Assembly: GCF_028606985.1 (NCBI RefSeq)
Contig: NZ_CP117416.1
Location: 1,588,001 to 1,652,000 of the forward strand
DNA: 64,000 bases
Origin: Paenibacillus kyungheensis
GTDB lineage: Bacteria; Bacillota; Bacilli; Paenibacillales; Paenibacillaceae
Direction: 5' to 3'
The translations under genes were made by a program, and so were the position numbers. The notes beneath the pieces are model-generated. The model was not told where the DNA came from. It made no database searches and was given only the letters and a program-made list of their open reading frames with translations. Shown here in pieces: positions 1-7,234 of this stretch (position 1 is its first letter; each line of letters begins with the position of its first letter).

Positions 1-589
1 GAGTCACATAGAGAGCAGTGACGCCTAATTGCTGTACCAGATTCATTAATTCGGTTCGCATTTCATCACGCAAAATCGCATCCAATGCACTGAGCGGTTC
101 ATCGAATAAAATTAATCGCGGTTGCATCACGATCGCTCTAGCAAAAGCGACACGTTGTTGTTGTCCACCAGAAAGTTGATGCGGATAGCGTTGTTCCATC
201 CCTTGCAAACGAACTTGTTCCAGTGCTGTGAGCACACGTGCTTTAATATCTTTTTTCTGACCGGAAGCTCGTAGACTGAAAGCTACATTTTCAAAAACTG
301 TTAAATGAGGCCATAGTGCAAACTCTTGAAAGACCATCCCGAATCCCCGGCGATGTGGAGGTACATTTTTACGTTGCTTGGAAGAATACAAAATATCGTT
401 TGCTATTCGTAATTCTCCTTGATCCGGTGTCTCTAGTCCGGCGATCATGCGTAACAATGTCGTTTTGCCACAACCGGAAGGCCCCAGTAATGTGGTGAAT
501 TTGCCAGAAGCGATCACAAGATCAGTCGCTTGCAAAGCTTGTACACCTTCAAAAGATTTGCTGATGCCTTGAATCGTTAATGCTGTCAT
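1..589 (-). CDS. ABC transporter ATP-binding protein, FbpC/PotA-like (partial, 3' end off window)
   Basis: Reading the minus strand from an ATG at 587-589 gives about 196 codons open to the window edge. They begin MTALTIQGISKSFEGVQALQ. A Walker A loop (GPSGCGKTT), a Q-loop (MVFQEFALWPHL), the ABC signature LSGGQQQRVAFARA and Walker B LILFDEPLSALD all follow in the usual order and spacing. This is the nucleotide-binding subunit of an importer, closest in style to ferric-iron/spermidine/sulfate-type ATPases of the FbpC/PotA/CysA group. GGTGGA lies about 6 bases before the start. The C-terminal part, where a TOBE domain would show the substrate class, is outside the window, so the substrate stays open. 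It is divergent from the LysR gene at 807, which may regulate it. The ATPase call is firm; iron as substrate is only a guess. Confidence 0.9.
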   Translation of the reverse strand, partial: MTALTIQGISKSFEGVQALQATDLVIASGKFTTLLGPSGCGKTTLLRMIAGLETPDQGELRIANDILYSSKQRKNVPPHRRGFGMVFQEFALWPHLTVFENVAFSLRASGQKKDIKARVLTALEQVRLQGMEQRYPHQLSGGQQQRVAFARAIVMQPRLILFDEPLSALDAILRDEMRTELMNLVQQLGVTALYVT

Positions 590-626
590 TGTGTATTCCA
601 CCTATCTTTGACGCTTGTTCATTGGC

Positions 627-678
627 ATACATAAAGATGTATCATTGCTGCCCTGAACTACTTTCTATACGTAGTATA
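627..678. promoter_or_regulatory. Two inverted repeats in the divergent ABC/LysR promoter region
   Basis: The gap between the divergent starts (590-806) holds two perfect inverted repeats: ATACAT-4-ATGTAT at 627-642 and TATAC-GTA-GTATA at 666-678. LysR-type regulators commonly bind T-N11-A dyads in the shared promoter of a divergent target, so these are candidate operators. No binding evidence exists from sequence alone. Confidence 0.4.
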
Positions 679-806
679 TCTGCTCAATTTGCACGGGGTA
701 TGTGGGGAATGTAAACGCAACATTAAGTTTTTAGTGTGTTCCTTTTGACAATCATCGAATGTTTCTATGGTACGGTGAAAGAAAAGCAGTTACAGGGGGT
801 TCATCA

Positions 807-1682
807 ATGAATTTAATCAAATTACAAATCGTGGAATTATTGGATCGTCATCACAAAATCACAGCAGTTGCAGATGAGTTAGGACTCAAGCAACCTACAG
901 TTACATTTCATATGAAAAGCTTGGAGAAAGAAATGGGCGTTGCTTTGTTCGAATCTAGAGGAGGCAAAGTGATGCTCAAAGAACCAGGCAAGGCATTACT
1001 TCATTATGCGATCAAAATTAATGCTCTCGCGGCAGAATCTAGAAGAGTGGTACAAGAATTTGGCGCTTTGGAACGTGGCAATCTGCGTATCGGAGCGAGT
1101 TATGTACCGGCTACTTATTTATTACCTTCTATTATTAATGAGTTCAGTCGCGCTTATCCAGGTGTAAGCATTTCGATTGCTGTTAAGCCCTCACCTGTAA
1201 TTCGTGAAATGTTGATCAATCATGAAATCGATCTGGGCATTATGCTGACAGAACCTTTTGAACATCCTTCATTGGTAAAAGGATTAGTAGATGAAGATGA
1301 AATGGTTGCTATTTTTGCACCGAATCATCCGTTAGCAGACTATGAAGAGTTGCATATAGATACGCTACGGCAAAGTCGATTTGTTTTGCATGGAAGTGAA
1401 TCAAGTACCCGCCAATTAAGTGATCGTTGGATGAGTAGTGTAGGGGTATGGTCAGAGCAGTATATGGAACTGGATTCACCGGAAGCGATTAAGAAGTCGG
1501 TGATGTTAGGCGAATATGTTTCGTTTTTGTCCAAAATGGCAGTGGAAGAAGAAGTGCGACAAGGTCTACTTCATATGCGACCATTACCGAATACACCTTT
1601 TCATCGTTACATTTATTATGTATACAACAGTCAACGTCATTATTCAGGGCTGATTCATCAGTTTGTAAAATCGTTTGGTTAG
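807..1682 (+). CDS. LysR-type transcriptional regulator
   Basis: A 291-residue DNA-binding regulator of normal LysR length. The N-terminal winged helix-turn-helix covers about residues 1-60: a helix VADELGLKQPTVTFHMKSLE is followed by the wing residues ALFESRGGKVMLKEPG. The periplasmic-binding-protein-like effector domain runs from about residue 88 to the end. The start at 807 is chosen because GGGGGT lies 7-9 bases before it; an in-frame upstream start at 759 has no ribosome binding site. The gene is divergent from the ABC ATPase at 589 with inverted repeats between them, the usual arrangement for a LysR regulator and its target. The effector is unknown. The family call is very firm, the regulated target is inferred. 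Confidence 0.93.
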   Translation: MNLIKLQIVELLDRHHKITAVADELGLKQPTVTFHMKSLEKEMGVALFESRGGKVMLKEPGKALLHYAIKINALAAESRRVVQEFGALERGNLRIGASYVPATYLLPSIINEFSRAYPGVSISIAVKPSPVIREMLINHEIDLGIMLTEPFEHPSLVKGLVDEDEMVAIFAPNHPLADYEELHIDTLRQSRFVLHGSESSTRQLSDRWMSSVGVWSEQYMELDSPEAIKKSVMLGEYVSFLSKMAVEEEVRQGLLHMRPLPNTPFHRYIYYVYNSQRHYSGLIHQFVKSFG

Positions 1683-1807
1683 ATCGATGCAATAGAAAAT
1701 AAATTATAATGCAACATCATGGCTTTCCGAACGTTTGTTAGATATAGCTCTATTCTGGCAATAATGAATATCCAACATAAACGATCTGAAAAGGGAGCAT
1801 GGTGTAG

Positions 1808-2383
1808 ATGAATACTATACTAAGATGGAGTATCATATTGATGTTCAGTATAACGTTAATAGGATGGGGAGGTACTTCCTCTGTATCTGCTCTTTCTTGT
1901 GCTTATATTTTAACTGTAGAAGATGCTTATGCTAAATATGATGGGGTAGTGATTGCTCAAGTAAAAGAAATCCAGCAGTTAAATAGACAAAATAGTGAAA
2001 ATCACCAAGTGGTATTAACTATTCTAAAAAGTTATAAAAATATTCAGCAACGGCAATTAATAATACAAGAAAATAGTACATGGGGAGCTTTGAATGGTCC
2101 AAGCAAAGTTGGAAATCAATATATCTTTTTTCTAAATCAAAAAGATGGTGAATGGGAAAATCCACTTTGTGGAACTTCTAAAAAAGTGAGTGAGCTTACT
2201 TCAGTAGAGTACAAGTTTTTACAGGATAAAGAATTAGCATTGCCTGTTCAGCAATCTGTAAGAGATCAATCTCTGCCTTCATATCATTGGATAATTGCTA
2301 TAAGTAGTATTGTGTTATTAACTCTCAGCATCGTTTATTTTTTGTATCAAAAATCCAAAAAGCATCGAAAAAGTGATGAATAG
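1808..2383 (+). CDS. Exported, C-terminally anchored protein, possible NTR/TIMP-like fold
   Basis: This 191-residue protein has an N-terminal signal peptide (about residues 1-28, ending SVSALS) followed at once by a cysteine. A second cysteine (NPLCGTS) lies late in the ectodomain, and a C-terminal membrane helix (about 158-180) ends in a basic tail (KSKKHRKSDE). The mature N-terminal Cys, the stretch DAYAKYDGVVIAQVKEI and the later Cys resemble the small beta-barrel NTR/TIMP-like domains that Bacillales and other bacteria display on the surface. That fold call is tentative. AAGGGAG precedes the ATG by about 10 bases. It stands alone between the LysR gene and the CYTH-like gene, and I do not know its function. 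Confidence 0.75.
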   Translation: MNTILRWSIILMFSITLIGWGGTSSVSALSCAYILTVEDAYAKYDGVVIAQVKEIQQLNRQNSENHQVVLTILKSYKNIQQRQLIIQENSTWGALNGPSKVGNQYIFFLNQKDGEWENPLCGTSKKVSELTSVEYKFLQDKELALPVQQSVRDQSLPSYHWIIAISSIVLLTLSIVYFLYQKSKKHRKSDE

Positions 2384-2505
2384 CATATAGAAACTATAGA
2401 TATGTTTTACGAAATCAATTAGATATGTTGATTCCACTATCATTTTTCACTGTTACATTGGAATAGTAGTCAAATGATATTCCATAGACAGGGGAGAATT
2501 TGCAA

Positions 2506-3378
2506 ATGAATTTAGGATTGAAATTAGGTAAAAAAGCTCCATTGGTATTGTTAAGCAGTGTGTTGTTCGCAGGGTTGTATATTCCACAATCTACATCTGT
2601 TGTTGATGCCAAAGCCGCCAATCTCACACCAACGTATGAGGTTAAATTTATGCTGGACGATGATATTTTGAACAGCGACCTGACGATTCAATCTGAGGTA
2701 CAAAATGCGTTTGATCTACCTGCCAAAGCGCAAAAAATTGCTGTAGAGTATTTCGATACAAGTGATAAGCAATTGGACAGCGAAGGCTGGAATGTACGTT
2801 TCCGCAAAAAAGAAGATAAAGATAATTTTGAAATGACGTATAAAAAGCGTTACAGTATTGCAAATGGAGATATCAATGCAGCGTTAACACTGGCTAATCA
2901 ACAAGGATTTGATGCTTCCGATACGAACTATGAAGCAGAAGTCGATTGGGGATATAGCAAGCAGACATTAAGCCTGTCTAACGATAAAAAATCAAAAGCA
3001 ACAACATCAGGAGCAACATTGCCTACGGATAGTAAAGCATTATCTTTGCTTGTCGATAATCTGCCGGGTAAATTGAAAAAGTGGAAAGATGGATCAAGCT
3101 GGGGTGAAAAGCAGTTAAAAGCATCGCGCTCGTATGGCCCGGTGATGGCGAGTAAATATGAAGGTAGCTGGAATGGAATCGATGTAGACGTAGAAATTTG
3201 GCCGATTCGTAATGCTTCCGGTACAGGTACTGAGCCTGTGATTGAGATTTCGTTCAAAACCGATGATTATAACACCGCTGCAACTGATCGTCAGCAATTA
3301 ATGAACTATTTGAATCAAGAAGGTTGGTTAGTGCCTCAAGATTCGTTGAAAACACAGTTAGTTTTAGATCGTTATTAA
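2506..3378 (+). CDS. Secreted CYTH-like domain protein
   Basis: A 290-residue exported protein. Residues 1-36 form a signal peptide that ends around SVVDAKA. The mature part has alternating charged strands typical of the CYTH/triphosphate tunnel fold: TYEVKFML near its start, then DTSDKQLDSEGWNVRFRKKE, FEMTYKKRY and later DVDVEIWPI and PVIEISFK. Cytoplasmic CYTH enzymes hydrolyse or cyclise triphosphates, but here the protein is exported, so a role in polyphosphate or cell-surface phosphate chemistry is only a possibility. The ATG at 2506 has GGGGAG 9 bases upstream; a TTG two codons earlier is less well placed. It ends just before a strong terminator. The fold assignment is moderate and the function is unknown. 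Confidence 0.75.
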   Translation: MNLGLKLGKKAPLVLLSSVLFAGLYIPQSTSVVDAKAANLTPTYEVKFMLDDDILNSDLTIQSEVQNAFDLPAKAQKIAVEYFDTSDKQLDSEGWNVRFRKKEDKDNFEMTYKKRYSIANGDINAALTLANQQGFDASDTNYEAEVDWGYSKQTLSLSNDKKSKATTSGATLPTDSKALSLLVDNLPGKLKKWKDGSSWGEKQLKASRSYGPVMASKYEGSWNGIDVDVEIWPIRNASGTGTEPVIEISFKTDDYNTAATDRQQLMNYLNQEGWLVPQDSLKTQLVLDRY

Positions 3379-3404
3379 AAGCATCTACTTAAAAGTAGAC
3401 AAAA

Positions 3405-3434
3405 AAGAAGCACCCTGCGAGGTGCTTCTTTTTG
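3405..3434. terminator. Bidirectional intrinsic terminator
   Basis: A perfect 10-bp stem (AAGAAGCACC / GGTGCTTCTT) encloses a 6-base loop, with A-rich sequence before and T-rich sequence after. It sits between the convergent genes ending at 3378 (+) and 3443 (-) and can serve both. Confidence 0.9.
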
Positions 3435-3442
3435 TTTTGCTA

Positions 3443-3739
3443 TTAATATCCGCTACGTTCCATATTGTTAACACTTGCGAAGAATGCTGCACCAAAAACA
3501 ATAAAGATAATAATGTAGATAACGATAATGATTGCTGCCCATAAAAGACCTGCTTTTGCATAGTTAGCTTTAGTAGGGTGAGTACCTCCACCGAAAGCCC
3601 ATACAAATAACATGACTAAATTGACGATAGGAATGAAAAGCAACAAAAGTGTAAGCATCCATTCTTTAACACTAATGATTGAAGCGGGTGCATCCGGTTG
3701 CGCAGGCGGGTAACCATTGTTTTGCGAATTGTAATCCAA
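3443..3739 (-). CDS. Small two-helix membrane protein
   Basis: A 98-residue protein with a Pro/Gln/Asn-rich N-terminus (about residues 1-22), then two hydrophobic segments: about 27-48 (MLTLLLLFIPIVNLVMLFVW) and about 64-88. The linker between them carries the motif GGGTHPTKANYAKA, which recurs in small uncharacterised Firmicute membrane proteins. The likely start is TTG at 3737-3739, with AGGGG about 9 bases upstream; there is no ATG near that site. It is monocistronic and convergent with the CYTH-like gene. No enzymatic residues are apparent and the role is unknown. Confidence 0.8.
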   Translation of the reverse strand: MDYNSQNNGYPPAQPDAPASIISVKEWMLTLLLLFIPIVNLVMLFVWAFGGGTHPTKANYAKAGLLWAAIIIVIYIIIFIVFGAAFFASVNNMERSGY

Positions 3740-3993
3740 ATTTTTCTACCCCTCTCAGTTATGTACTACTTATTGTGTAAAGATGTAAATCCTCTATGAT
3801 TATACAACTGTTACAGATATGTGACAATAGAGTAATATAAATAAATAGGGTTATAGACTAATCTCATTTACAAAATCAATGTATCTATAGAAACATTTGA
3901 TAGATACTAGACATTCATTCTATTTATAGTATAGTTAATTGATCGGAATTAAGGATTTAAATATATTGCAAACTATTTATTTGTACGAAACTA
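3740..3993. other. AT-rich intergenic DNA without a recognisable gene
   Basis: Between the TTG start at 3739 (-) and the FMN-leader promoter at 3994 (+) I see only AT-rich sequence. It should hold the promoter of the small membrane protein gene on the minus strand. No stable hairpin or coding pattern was noticed. Confidence 0.5.
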
Positions 3994-4022
3994 TTGCAAG
4001 TTACTAAAAGTATCTTTATAAT
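3994..4022 (+). promoter_or_regulatory. Sigma-A type promoter of the FMN-riboswitch transcript
   Basis: TTGCAA (3994-3999), a 17-base spacer and a perfect TATAAT (4017-4022) form a near-consensus vegetative promoter. Transcription would start near 4029, about 90 bases before the aptamer. Confidence 0.75.
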
Positions 4023-4121
4023 GAGATATATTGAATGTTTGATACAAGAAAGTTTTCAAATCTTATTTTCATGGTTAAACATGAGAGTAGCTTCTTTATA
4101 CTAATAAACCAAAATCGAATA

Positions 4122-4280
4122 GAGATCTTCGGGGTAGGGTGCAATTCCCGACCGGCGGTGAACGTTTCTTTTGTAATTGAAAGAAAGGGTAGCCCGCGAC
4201 TCATTTTTCTTTTTTTTGAAAAATGACTGATCTGGTGAGAATCCAGAGCCGACGGTACAGTCCGGATGGGAGAAGATCAA
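4122..4280 (+). promoter_or_regulatory. FMN riboswitch (RFN element)
   Basis: The conserved RFN blocks are all present in order. P1 5' strand GATCTTC (4124-4130) is followed by GGGGTAGGGTGCAATTCCCG, ACCGGCGGT, GTAGCCCGCGA, CTGATCTGGTGAGAATCCAG, AGCCGACGGTACAGTCCGGA and TGGGAGAAGATC, whose GAAGATC (4272-4278) closes P1. The variable P3-side insertion (about 4161-4215) is long and AT-rich. The element binds FMN and normally represses riboflavin synthesis or uptake genes; here the only gene behind it is the EamA transporter at 4418. The end of P1 (GATCAA, 4275-4280) is also complementary to TTGATC at 4326-4331, a candidate alternative pairing for the expression platform. Confidence 0.97.
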
Positions 4281-4331
4281 CCAATAAGCTTGCCAGTGTA
4301 TTGTAAAATACAGTTGCACGTTTATTTGATC

Positions 4332-4371
4332 AAGCCCCCGTTTATTGTACGTTGATAACGGGGGCTTTCCG
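4332..4371 (+). terminator. Expression-platform hairpin of the FMN riboswitch
   Basis: An 11-bp perfect stem, AAGCCCCCGTT (4332-4342) with AACGGGGGCTT (4357-4367), lies between aptamer and gene. The run of T after it is short (CTTTCC), so termination may be weak, or the hairpin may need another feature. It ends 37 bases before the ribosome binding site, so it is more likely a transcriptional than a translational switch. Confidence 0.7.
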
Positions 4372-4417
4372 TATGAGATCTCATATTCAAATTCTAATCA
4401 CGTAGGGAGTTTGAATC

Positions 4418-5395
4418 ATGGAAAATGCAAGTTATAACATCAAAACAGCATCATCAGCTAGACAGCGTCATATTAAAAGTGGATTTTGGCTTGTTTTTGT
4501 AGGAGCAGCGTTATGGGGCGTTGATCCACTGTTTCGAATTATTTTACTCAAAACAATGACTTCAACTCAATTGGTATTGTTGGAGCATTTGATTGTTTTT
4601 CTAGCGGCGGCTCCTGTATTATGGGTCAACCGTGCTGAATTAAAAGGATTGAAAATGCGTCATATCGGAGCATTGTTGTTCTTATCCTGGGGTGGATCGG
4701 CGATTGCTACGATTCTATTCACGATGGGACTGGCTCATGGTAATCTCAATGCTGTCTTGTTATTACAGAAATTACAACCGATCTTTGCGATTGTATTAGC
4801 TCGAATTATTTTAAAAGAAGTATTACCGCGTGGATTTGGTTGGTTATTTGCTTTAGCATTAGTAGGAACGTATATTTTAACATTTGGATTCGCTATTCCT
4901 ATCGGACATATGAGTGAATTTGTACAAGTTGGTAGTCTATTTGCTCTAGGTGCAGCAGCATTATGGGGTGGATCTACAGTGATGGGACGCTTAATGGTAG
5001 GTCAGATGAAATATGAGACCGTAACATCATTACGCTTTATTATGGCTTTACCTTTGTTGCTTGTATTAACATGGCATGAAGGTGCAGCTTGGAGCTTATC
5101 TGCTGATTCTGGTGGAATTGCAGCCGTATCTCTGAATTTGCTAGGTCAAGCATTGTTGCCAGGCTTGCTAAGTCTATTAATGTACTACAAAGGGTTGTCT
5201 ACAACCAAAGCTTCTGTAGCTACATTAGCAGAACTAAGCTTCCCATTAGTCGGTGTAGTTATTAACTGGATCGTATTTGGACAATTATTAACATGGGCTC
5301 AATTGGTCGGATTTTTGTTGATCTGGGTAGCATTGTTCTTTATTTCCAGACGTCAGCAACCATCTGATGCCAAAACAGCCGTACCTTCTGCATAA
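4418..5395 (+). CDS. EamA/DMT-family transporter, probable riboflavin (flavin) uptake
   Basis: A 325-residue inner-membrane protein with about ten hydrophobic helices arranged as two EamA repeats. The repeats start near LVFVGAALWGVDPLF and FALGAAALWGGSTVMG, and the helix ending QKLQPIFAIVLARIILKE has the usual EamA loop motif. AGGGAG lies about 8 bases before the ATG. EamA proteins export or import small metabolites. The FMN riboswitch that alone controls this gene is the main evidence for flavin: DMT proteins such as RibN are known riboflavin transporters and RFN-controlled transporters of this superfamily have been predicted. It is a single-gene unit closed by a terminator at 5458. Transporter family is firm; substrate is inferred from regulation. 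Confidence 0.88.
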   Translation: MENASYNIKTASSARQRHIKSGFWLVFVGAALWGVDPLFRIILLKTMTSTQLVLLEHLIVFLAAAPVLWVNRAELKGLKMRHIGALLFLSWGGSAIATILFTMGLAHGNLNAVLLLQKLQPIFAIVLARIILKEVLPRGFGWLFALALVGTYILTFGFAIPIGHMSEFVQVGSLFALGAAALWGGSTVMGRLMVGQMKYETVTSLRFIMALPLLLVLTWHEGAAWSLSADSGGIAAVSLNLLGQALLPGLLSLLMYYKGLSTTKASVATLAELSFPLVGVVINWIVFGQLLTWAQLVGFLLIWVALFFISRRQQPSDAKTAVPSA

Positions 5396-5457
5396 CAATT
5401 TCTTTGTTATCAAGAAATGATAGGTTCTATAATCTATAAATACTAACTTTTATATAA

Positions 5458-5507
5458 AAAAATCCTGTCTACCTAGCGGAATATCGCTGGAGTAGACAGG
5501 ATTTTTT
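5458..5507. terminator. Bidirectional terminator between the EamA gene and the GH43 gene
   Basis: A 15-bp perfect outer stem (AAAAATCCTGTCTAC at 5458-5472 with its complement at 5492-5506) surrounds a smaller inner AGCG/CGCT hairpin. Both strands end in a T-run, which suits the convergent genes on either side. Confidence 0.92.
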
Positions 5508-5584
5508 AGTTTGGACAAGACATCGCTGTGATGATATATCGAATATGAAGTAGCTTTTAATCTAAATCGGAAAGTATATTGTTT

Positions 5585-6991
5585 TTATTTGATAGGTACA
5601 AGATCGAAAAAGTCTAATTCTCCGTAACCATTTCCTTTGCTAAAACGAATCGTATGATTACCTGCTGTCAATGATAGACGTTGTGTCGATAATCCCCAAT
5701 TTTCCCAACCTTTATTGGTAATAAAGAAGTCTGTTGGATTGCCGCTATCGACCGATAGTCGAAGAGTAGACCAATCCAGTCCATCTGTGCCATTACCTGT
5801 ACGTGCAGCTAGCATATACGTTCCTGTAGTCGGGATATTTACCGTATATTGAACATAACTACCGTCTGTATCGATATGACCTGCTTTGGATAGTCCTGAA
5901 CCATTAGGGCTTGAAGAAGCATAAGCCGCTCCACCGAATGTTCCTTGTTCACCTTCATAACGGGTGCGATCCGGTTCACCGGATGGAATAGCGATCTGTA
6001 CATTAGGATTAAGAGGTTGACCGAATTGAGGGGTATTGTCTGTATTCCAGCTAAATTTCTGTGTACGAATTTCCCGGTTCCAACCTGCATTATTAAATTT
6101 GGCAGAATGATAAACGATCCAATCTTCTTTGCCATCAGGAGAGGTAGTAAATGAAGCATGACCGGGTCCATACACCCCATTAGCAGAAGCAAATACAGGT
6201 TGAGTGCGTTTGCTCCAAGCTGAAGGGCTTAATAAATTGCTATTGGTCTGTGCTGTAATTAGACCTAGCGCATAATCATTCGTCCAGCTTCCACTAGCTG
6301 AATAGATTAGATTGATTTTGTTATTTTTGATCACCACTTGAGGGCCTTCGTTGACATTCGGTTGGTGATTGGTCTCCCATGCATACGTAGGACGAGCAAT
6401 CTCAACACGTGCTGAATCGATCGTCCATGGGTTACTCATATGAGCGATATATAGATTTTGTCTTACATTTTCTGAACCTTCCCAGCCTGACCAGATAAAA
6501 TACAATTGCCCGTTCACCGATAATGGAGTCCCATCGATTGCCCAACGATTGGTAGTATCTGTAATCTGACCTTTATCTACCCAAGTGCCTTGCATCGGGT
6601 TACTGCTAGTATTCTGCATCACATACATGCGATGATTCGCATTATCACCGTCGTCTTTGGCATAGTAAATGTACCATGCTCCATTTAGAAAATGAATTTC
6701 AGGAGCCCATACATTTTGCCCACCTGTAGTAATTTCGCGCTTTTCAGCCGCATCAATACCGGTTAATGTGGAAGATTTCCAGATCGTGACATTGTTACCT
6801 GTCGTTTTTGTGAAATAATAGAAGCCATCAGTATGTTTATACATCCATGGATCTGCACCATCCTGCATAATGACATTATAAAACTGTTTTTGGACAGATG
6901 CCGCAGAAGCGATACTAATACTGGTGCTCATAAGTAAAGTGAATAGCAAAAATAAAACTCCTCCTTTAATGATCAAGCGATGACGTTTCAT
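5585..6991 (-). CDS. Secreted GH43 alpha-L-arabinofuranosidase/arabinanase with C-terminal carbohydrate-binding module
   Basis: A 468-residue exported enzyme. A signal peptide (about 1-30, ending ASAAS) precedes a five-bladed GH43 domain (about 38-335). The three GH43 carboxylates are visible: Asp in QDGADPWMYKH (base), Asp in WAIDGTPLSVNGQLYF (pKa modulator) and Glu in NVNEGPQVVIKNN (acid). A beta-sandwich CBM6/35-like module (about 340-468) starts at RTRYEGEQGTFGG and ends at ELDFFDLVPIK. The pattern resembles exo-acting arabinofuranosidases on arabinan, but arabinoxylan cannot be excluded. AAAGGGG precedes the ATG. A perfect cre site lies 28 bases above the start, so glucose repression is likely. 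It is divergent from the sensor/transport operon and probably feeds it with arabino-oligosaccharides. Confidence 0.9.
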   Translation of the reverse strand: MKRHRLIIKGGVLFLLFTLLMSTSISIASAASVQKQFYNVIMQDGADPWMYKHTDGFYYFTKTTGNNVTIWKSSTLTGIDAAEKREITTGGQNVWAPEIHFLNGAWYIYYAKDDGDNANHRMYVMQNTSSNPMQGTWVDKGQITDTTNRWAIDGTPLSVNGQLYFIWSGWEGSENVRQNLYIAHMSNPWTIDSARVEIARPTYAWETNHQPNVNEGPQVVIKNNKINLIYSASGSWTNDYALGLITAQTNSNLLSPSAWSKRTQPVFASANGVYGPGHASFTTSPDGKEDWIVYHSAKFNNAGWNREIRTQKFSWNTDNTPQFGQPLNPNVQIAIPSGEPDRTRYEGEQGTFGGAAYASSSPNGSGLSKAGHIDTDGSYVQYTVNIPTTGTYMLAARTGNGTDGLDWSTLRLSVDSGNPTDFFITNKGWENWGLSTQRLSLTAGNHTIRFSKGNGYGELDFFDLVPIK

Positions 6992-7019
6992 TGATTCAGC
7001 CCCTTTCAGTATAGTAAAT

Positions 7020-7034
7020 AGATAACGCTTACAA
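7020..7034 (-). promoter_or_regulatory. cre site (CcpA operator) upstream of the GH43 gene
   Basis: Read on the minus strand, TTGTAAGCGTTATCT matches the cre consensus WTGNAANCGNWNNCW at every position. It lies just upstream of the GH43 start. Its 14-base core is identical to the cre at 12148-12162. Confidence 0.8.
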
Positions 7035-7234
7035 TACGAACTGTAACGCAGAATAATGTCGGGGAACAGGACGATATTTTGGATGGATAGACATTCTATT
7101 GGAGATATGAACGGGAAGGTCTGAATGAAGAGTTTAACCGTTTACACTTTGAGATCAAACAGGTACATTAGGCGTAATTCATATGCGTTATTTTGCTTTA
7201 TATCGAGTACATCTACAAAGTGAGGTTAGGTTAT

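Noticed and set aside
316-498. Plus-strand 60-codon open frame inside the ABC ATPase gene
   Set aside because: It is antisense to a clearly coding ABC ATPase with all motifs and lacks a credible ribosome binding site.
4035-4226. Open frames on both strands across the FMN riboswitch
   Set aside because: They overlap the conserved aptamer and are explained by the RNA element.
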